Source of the DNA: Acidobacteriota bacterium
GTDB taxonomy: Bacteria > Acidobacteriota > Terriglobia > Acidiferrales > UBA7541
DNA length: 7,129 nucleotides
Reading direction: 5' to 3'
Assembly: GCA_003224075.1 (NCBI GenBank)
Contig: QHYF01000146.1
Location: 1-7,129, forward strand
Below are positions 4,608 to 7,129 of the stretch, one piece after another (within the stretch, counting starts at the first letter, position 1; each line of letters opens with the position of its first letter). Under the pieces are notes generated by a model. The model was not told where the DNA came from. It saw nothing but the letters and a program-made list of their open reading frames with translations, and ran no database searches. A program made the position numbers and the translations under genes.

Positions 4608-7129
4608 TTGCGCATTCGCGTACAAAAGGGATTCTTCACTTCGGTCATCGGCCTGACAATCCTGGGCATCCTCTTCGGTGTATTTCTTATCGCCGGCGGA
4701 ATTTTCACCTACTACTACATTAAATACTCGCGCATGATCGATGCGCGGCTCTCCGGCAACATCCTCCAGAACACCACGCAGATTTTCTCCGCTCCGGAAC
4801 ATATCTCAGCAGCGCAGGCGTGGGGCCCCGAGGATTTGACCGGTTATCTCACCCGCGTGGGGTATCGCCCGGAACAGGATCCGAACTCCCTCGGCCAATT
4901 CACGGTGCAGGGCAGCACGGTTGATATCCGGCCTTCGAAGCTTTCCTATTTCGCGGGGAATAATGCCCTGGCAGTACAGTTCCGCGGGAAGGCCATTCGA
5001 ACGATCAGACCGCTTGCCGGCGGCCCGGAACTTGATAGTGCAGAGATCGAACCGGAACTGATTACCAACCTTTTCGACAGCGCCCGCGAGAAGCGGCGCC
5101 CGATGCGGTACGAAGATCTGCCGCCGATGCTGGTGAATGCAATTCTTTCGGCCGAGGACAAGCGCTTCTTCGAACACGGGGGTTTCGACTTCATCCGCAT
5201 TGCCGGCGCGGCGTGGGCTGATCTGCGGCATACCAGCCAGCATTACCAGGGTGCGAGCACCATCACGATGCAGGTGGCACGAACGTTCTTTCTTTCGACC
5301 GAGCGCAACTGGCGGCGGAAACTGGCTGAGGCCATGATTTCAGTGGAGCTCGAGCAGCGCTTCAATAAGCAACAGATTTTCGAGTTGTATGCCAACGAAG
5401 TGTATCTCGGCAACCGCGGGAGCTTCGGGATTCGCGGGTTTTCCGAGGCCAGCGTTGCTTACTTCGGAAAAGACCTGAGGCAGCTGACCCTGCCCGAATA
5501 TGCTTATCTTGCCGGTATCATTCGCGCGCCGAATTACTACTCGTCGGCTGACCGTCACCCGGAGCGCGGAGCGCAGGCTCGCGACCGCGTGCTAACGCAA
5601 ATGCTGGAGAACAAGTACATCAGTGCGGAGCAGCTCCAGGAAGTGAAGCGCGCGCCGCTGAAGATTGTGCGAACGTCTGTTTCGGGAACCGAAGCGCCGT
5701 ATTTCGTGGACATGGTGAAAGATCATCTCCTTGACAAGTACTCCGCGAACGAGCTGCTCAGCCAGAATTTTCGCGTTTACACCACGCTTGACCCCGCGTT
5801 GCAGCGCGCTGCAGCCGCCGCGGTCGACGCGGGGATGAAGAACGTGGATACGCTGCTGGCGAAGAAGTACGCCAAGTGGCAGCGAGAGTTGGCCAAGAAG
5901 GGAAGCAGTGACTCGGTCCCGCAGGCCCAGGTTGTGCTGGTAGCGCTGGATCCGCGCGACGGCGAGATCAAGGCGGTGATTGGCGGGCGGGATTATGGGC
6001 TGAGCCAGCTCAATCACGCTCTGGCGCATCGCCAGCCTGGGTCTGTTTTCAAACCTTTCGTTTATGCCGCGGCCTTGGACAATGCCGTCGACGGGGTGCA
6101 GCCTATCATCACGCCTGCTACGACCATCGATGACGAGCCCACAACGTTCGAATTCGATGGCAAAGAATACACTCCGAACAACTACGGGGAAAAATTCATG
6201 GGCCGCGTCACGGTGCGGGATGCTCTGACGAATTCGCTGAACGTCGCGACCGTCAAAGTCGCGGAACTGATCGGCTACGGCCGAGTGGTGCAAGTTGCCC
6301 GGCAAATGGGGCTGGGCACGAACATTCAACCGACGCCGGCAGTCGCTCTTGGTGCATACGAAATGACCCCGATCGACGTTGCAGCGGGATACACGGCGTT
6401 TGCGACTCTCGGGACGCGTGCCGAGCCGCAGTTTATCCGCAGCGTCGTCAACGTAGACGGGGAGCCACTGGAAAAATTCACGCCGCAGACGCACATGGCG
6501 CTGGATCCACGAGTCGCATTCCTCGTCAACAGCCTGCTGAAGGACGTGCTGAATCGGGGCACGGGCGCGGGCGTGCGGGCACGAGGATTCACGCTCCCCG
6601 CCGCCGGAAAGACTGGTACGTCCCGCGACGGATGGTTCGCAGGTTTTACTTCGAATCTGCTTTGCGTGATCTGGATCGGATTCGATGATAATCGCGACTT
6701 GGGGTTGCCTGGCGGCGCGGTGGCGGCACCGATCTGGGCCGACTTCATGACGCGCGCCACGGCACTCTCGCAGTACCGGGACGTGAAAGATTTCACGATG
6801 CCCGATGGGGTGCAGTCCGTGCTTATCGACCCGGATACGTTGCAGCTGGCAACGCCTAACTGCCCTACCACCCGCGAGGAGGTTTACGTCGCGGGCTCGG
6901 CACCGACGCAATACTGCGAGGTCCACGGAGGCCACAACCTGCTTACATCCACGGGGTCTGTTCTCTCCCACATCTTTGGCGGGGGGCAGCCCAAGACACC
7001 GCAAACCGATGCCAACGGGCAGCCGATCGGGGTCTATGATCCGAATCGACCGCCTGGTGCCACGGGTCAGGGCCAAGTCCCAGCCGATCCTTCGGCACAA
7101 ACCGGCGAAAAGAAAAAGAATCCTTTACA
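4608..7129 (+). CDS. Class A penicillin-binding protein, PBP1b type (3' end missing)
   Basis: This bifunctional murein synthase polymerises lipid II into glycan strands and cross-links peptides on the outer face of the inner membrane. From TTG 4608, 840 complete codons are visible without interruption. A short basic N-terminus precedes a signal-anchor helix (about 9-33). Residues about 45-130 resemble the UB2H domain of PBP1b, starting near ARLSGNILQNT. The GT51 glycosyltransferase domain shows SAEDKRFFEHGG (catalytic Glu183), GASTITMQVAR (215-225) and KQQIFELYANEVYLG (254-268). The transpeptidase domain has SVFK (479-482, acylated Ser479), SLN (543-545) and KTGT (668-671). After it come Cys752 and Cys770, then a Gly/Pro/Gln-rich tail ending in KKK at the window edge. 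By family length the stop should be close beyond 7129. All catalytic motifs are intact in both domains. It is the mrcB-like product; the symbol is withheld because orthology is not shown. Confidence 0.96.
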   Translation, partial: MRIRVQKGFFTSVIGLTILGILFGVFLIAGGIFTYYYIKYSRMIDARLSGNILQNTTQIFSAPEHISAAQAWGPEDLTGYLTRVGYRPEQDPNSLGQFTVQGSTVDIRPSKLSYFAGNNALAVQFRGKAIRTIRPLAGGPELDSAEIEPELITNLFDSAREKRRPMRYEDLPPMLVNAILSAEDKRFFEHGGFDFIRIAGAAWADLRHTSQHYQGASTITMQVARTFFLSTERNWRRKLAEAMISVELEQRFNKQQIFELYANEVYLGNRGSFGIRGFSEASVAYFGKDLRQLTLPEYAYLAGIIRAPNYYSSADRHPERGAQARDRVLTQMLENKYISAEQLQEVKRAPLKIVRTSVSGTEAPYFVDMVKDHLLDKYSANELLSQNFRVYTTLDPALQRAAAAAVDAGMKNVDTLLAKKYAKWQRELAKKGSSDSVPQAQVVLVALDPRDGEIKAVIGGRDYGLSQLNHALAHRQPGSVFKPFVYAAALDNAVDGVQPIITPATTIDDEPTTFEFDGKEYTPNNYGEKFMGRVTVRDALTNSLNVATVKVAELIGYGRVVQVARQMGLGTNIQPTPAVALGAYEMTPIDVAAGYTAFATLGTRAEPQFIRSVVNVDGEPLEKFTPQTHMALDPRVAFLVNSLLKDVLNRGTGAGVRARGFTLPAAGKTGTSRDGWFAGFTSNLLCVIWIGFDDNRDLGLPGGAVAAPIWADFMTRATALSQYRDVKDFTMPDGVQSVLIDPDTLQLATPNCPTTREEVYVAGSAPTQYCEVHGGHNLLTSTGSVLSHIFGGGQPKTPQTDANGQPIGVYDPNRPPGATGQGQVPADPSAQTGEKKKNPL

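Noticed and set aside
5273..5288. TGGCAC-N5-TTCT resembling a sigma-54 promoter
   Set aside because: It lacks the invariant GC of the -12 element and lies inside the GT51 coding region.
5592..7100. A 502-codon open frame on the minus strand inside the PBP gene
   Set aside because: It is fully antisense to a protein with all GT51 and transpeptidase motifs. The product is Arg/His-rich with no recognisable domain, as expected for a GC-rich shadow frame.

Overview
The window looks like a chromosomal segment from a moderately GC-rich, diderm, soil-type bacterium. The best guess is Acidobacteriota. That is an inference from remembered protein styles (the ProRS type, the compact M50 protease with an IQREPWG-type loop, the small membrane protein before a PBP1b-like enzyme). 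No rRNA or other taxonomic marker is present. The content is mostly housekeeping and envelope genes. I see no mobile element, CRISPR array, tRNA or rRNA.

Left part, minus strand (1-2181). At the left edge is the N-terminal two thirds of an NtrC-type response regulator: a complete receiver domain plus the start of a sigma-54-interacting AAA+ domain, cut just before the GAFTGA loop ends. A well-matched sigma-54 (-24/-12) promoter lies immediately upstream of it. A roughly 300-bp stretch with no convincing gene follows. Then comes a 104-aa protein of unknown function with a clear Shine-Dalgarno site, and a 217-aa M50 (site-2-protease-type) membrane metalloprotease.

Middle (2182-2473). A divergent intergenic region separates the M50 gene from proS. 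It holds a good sigma-70-type promoter toward proS, a weaker one toward the M50 gene, a 10-bp direct repeat with 42-bp periodicity, and a small palindrome abutting the proS -35 box.

Right part, plus strand (2474-7129). It contains proS (a complete 479-aa archaeal/eukaryotic-type prolyl-tRNA synthetase with a C-terminal zinc-site-like Cys cluster and terminal Tyr), a 134-aa single-pass membrane protein of unknown role (GTG start, strong SD), and a bifunctional class A penicillin-binding protein of PBP1b type (TTG start). The last runs off the right edge after 840 codons. The three genes are co-directional but separated by 170- and 119-bp gaps, so a single operon is possible but unproven.

No clearly novel multi-gene system is visible. 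The most interesting signals are the sigma-54 promoter in front of a sigma-54 activator gene (possible autoregulation with a nearly leaderless mRNA), the two small proteins of unknown function, and the repeat/palindrome cluster upstream of the proS promoter.
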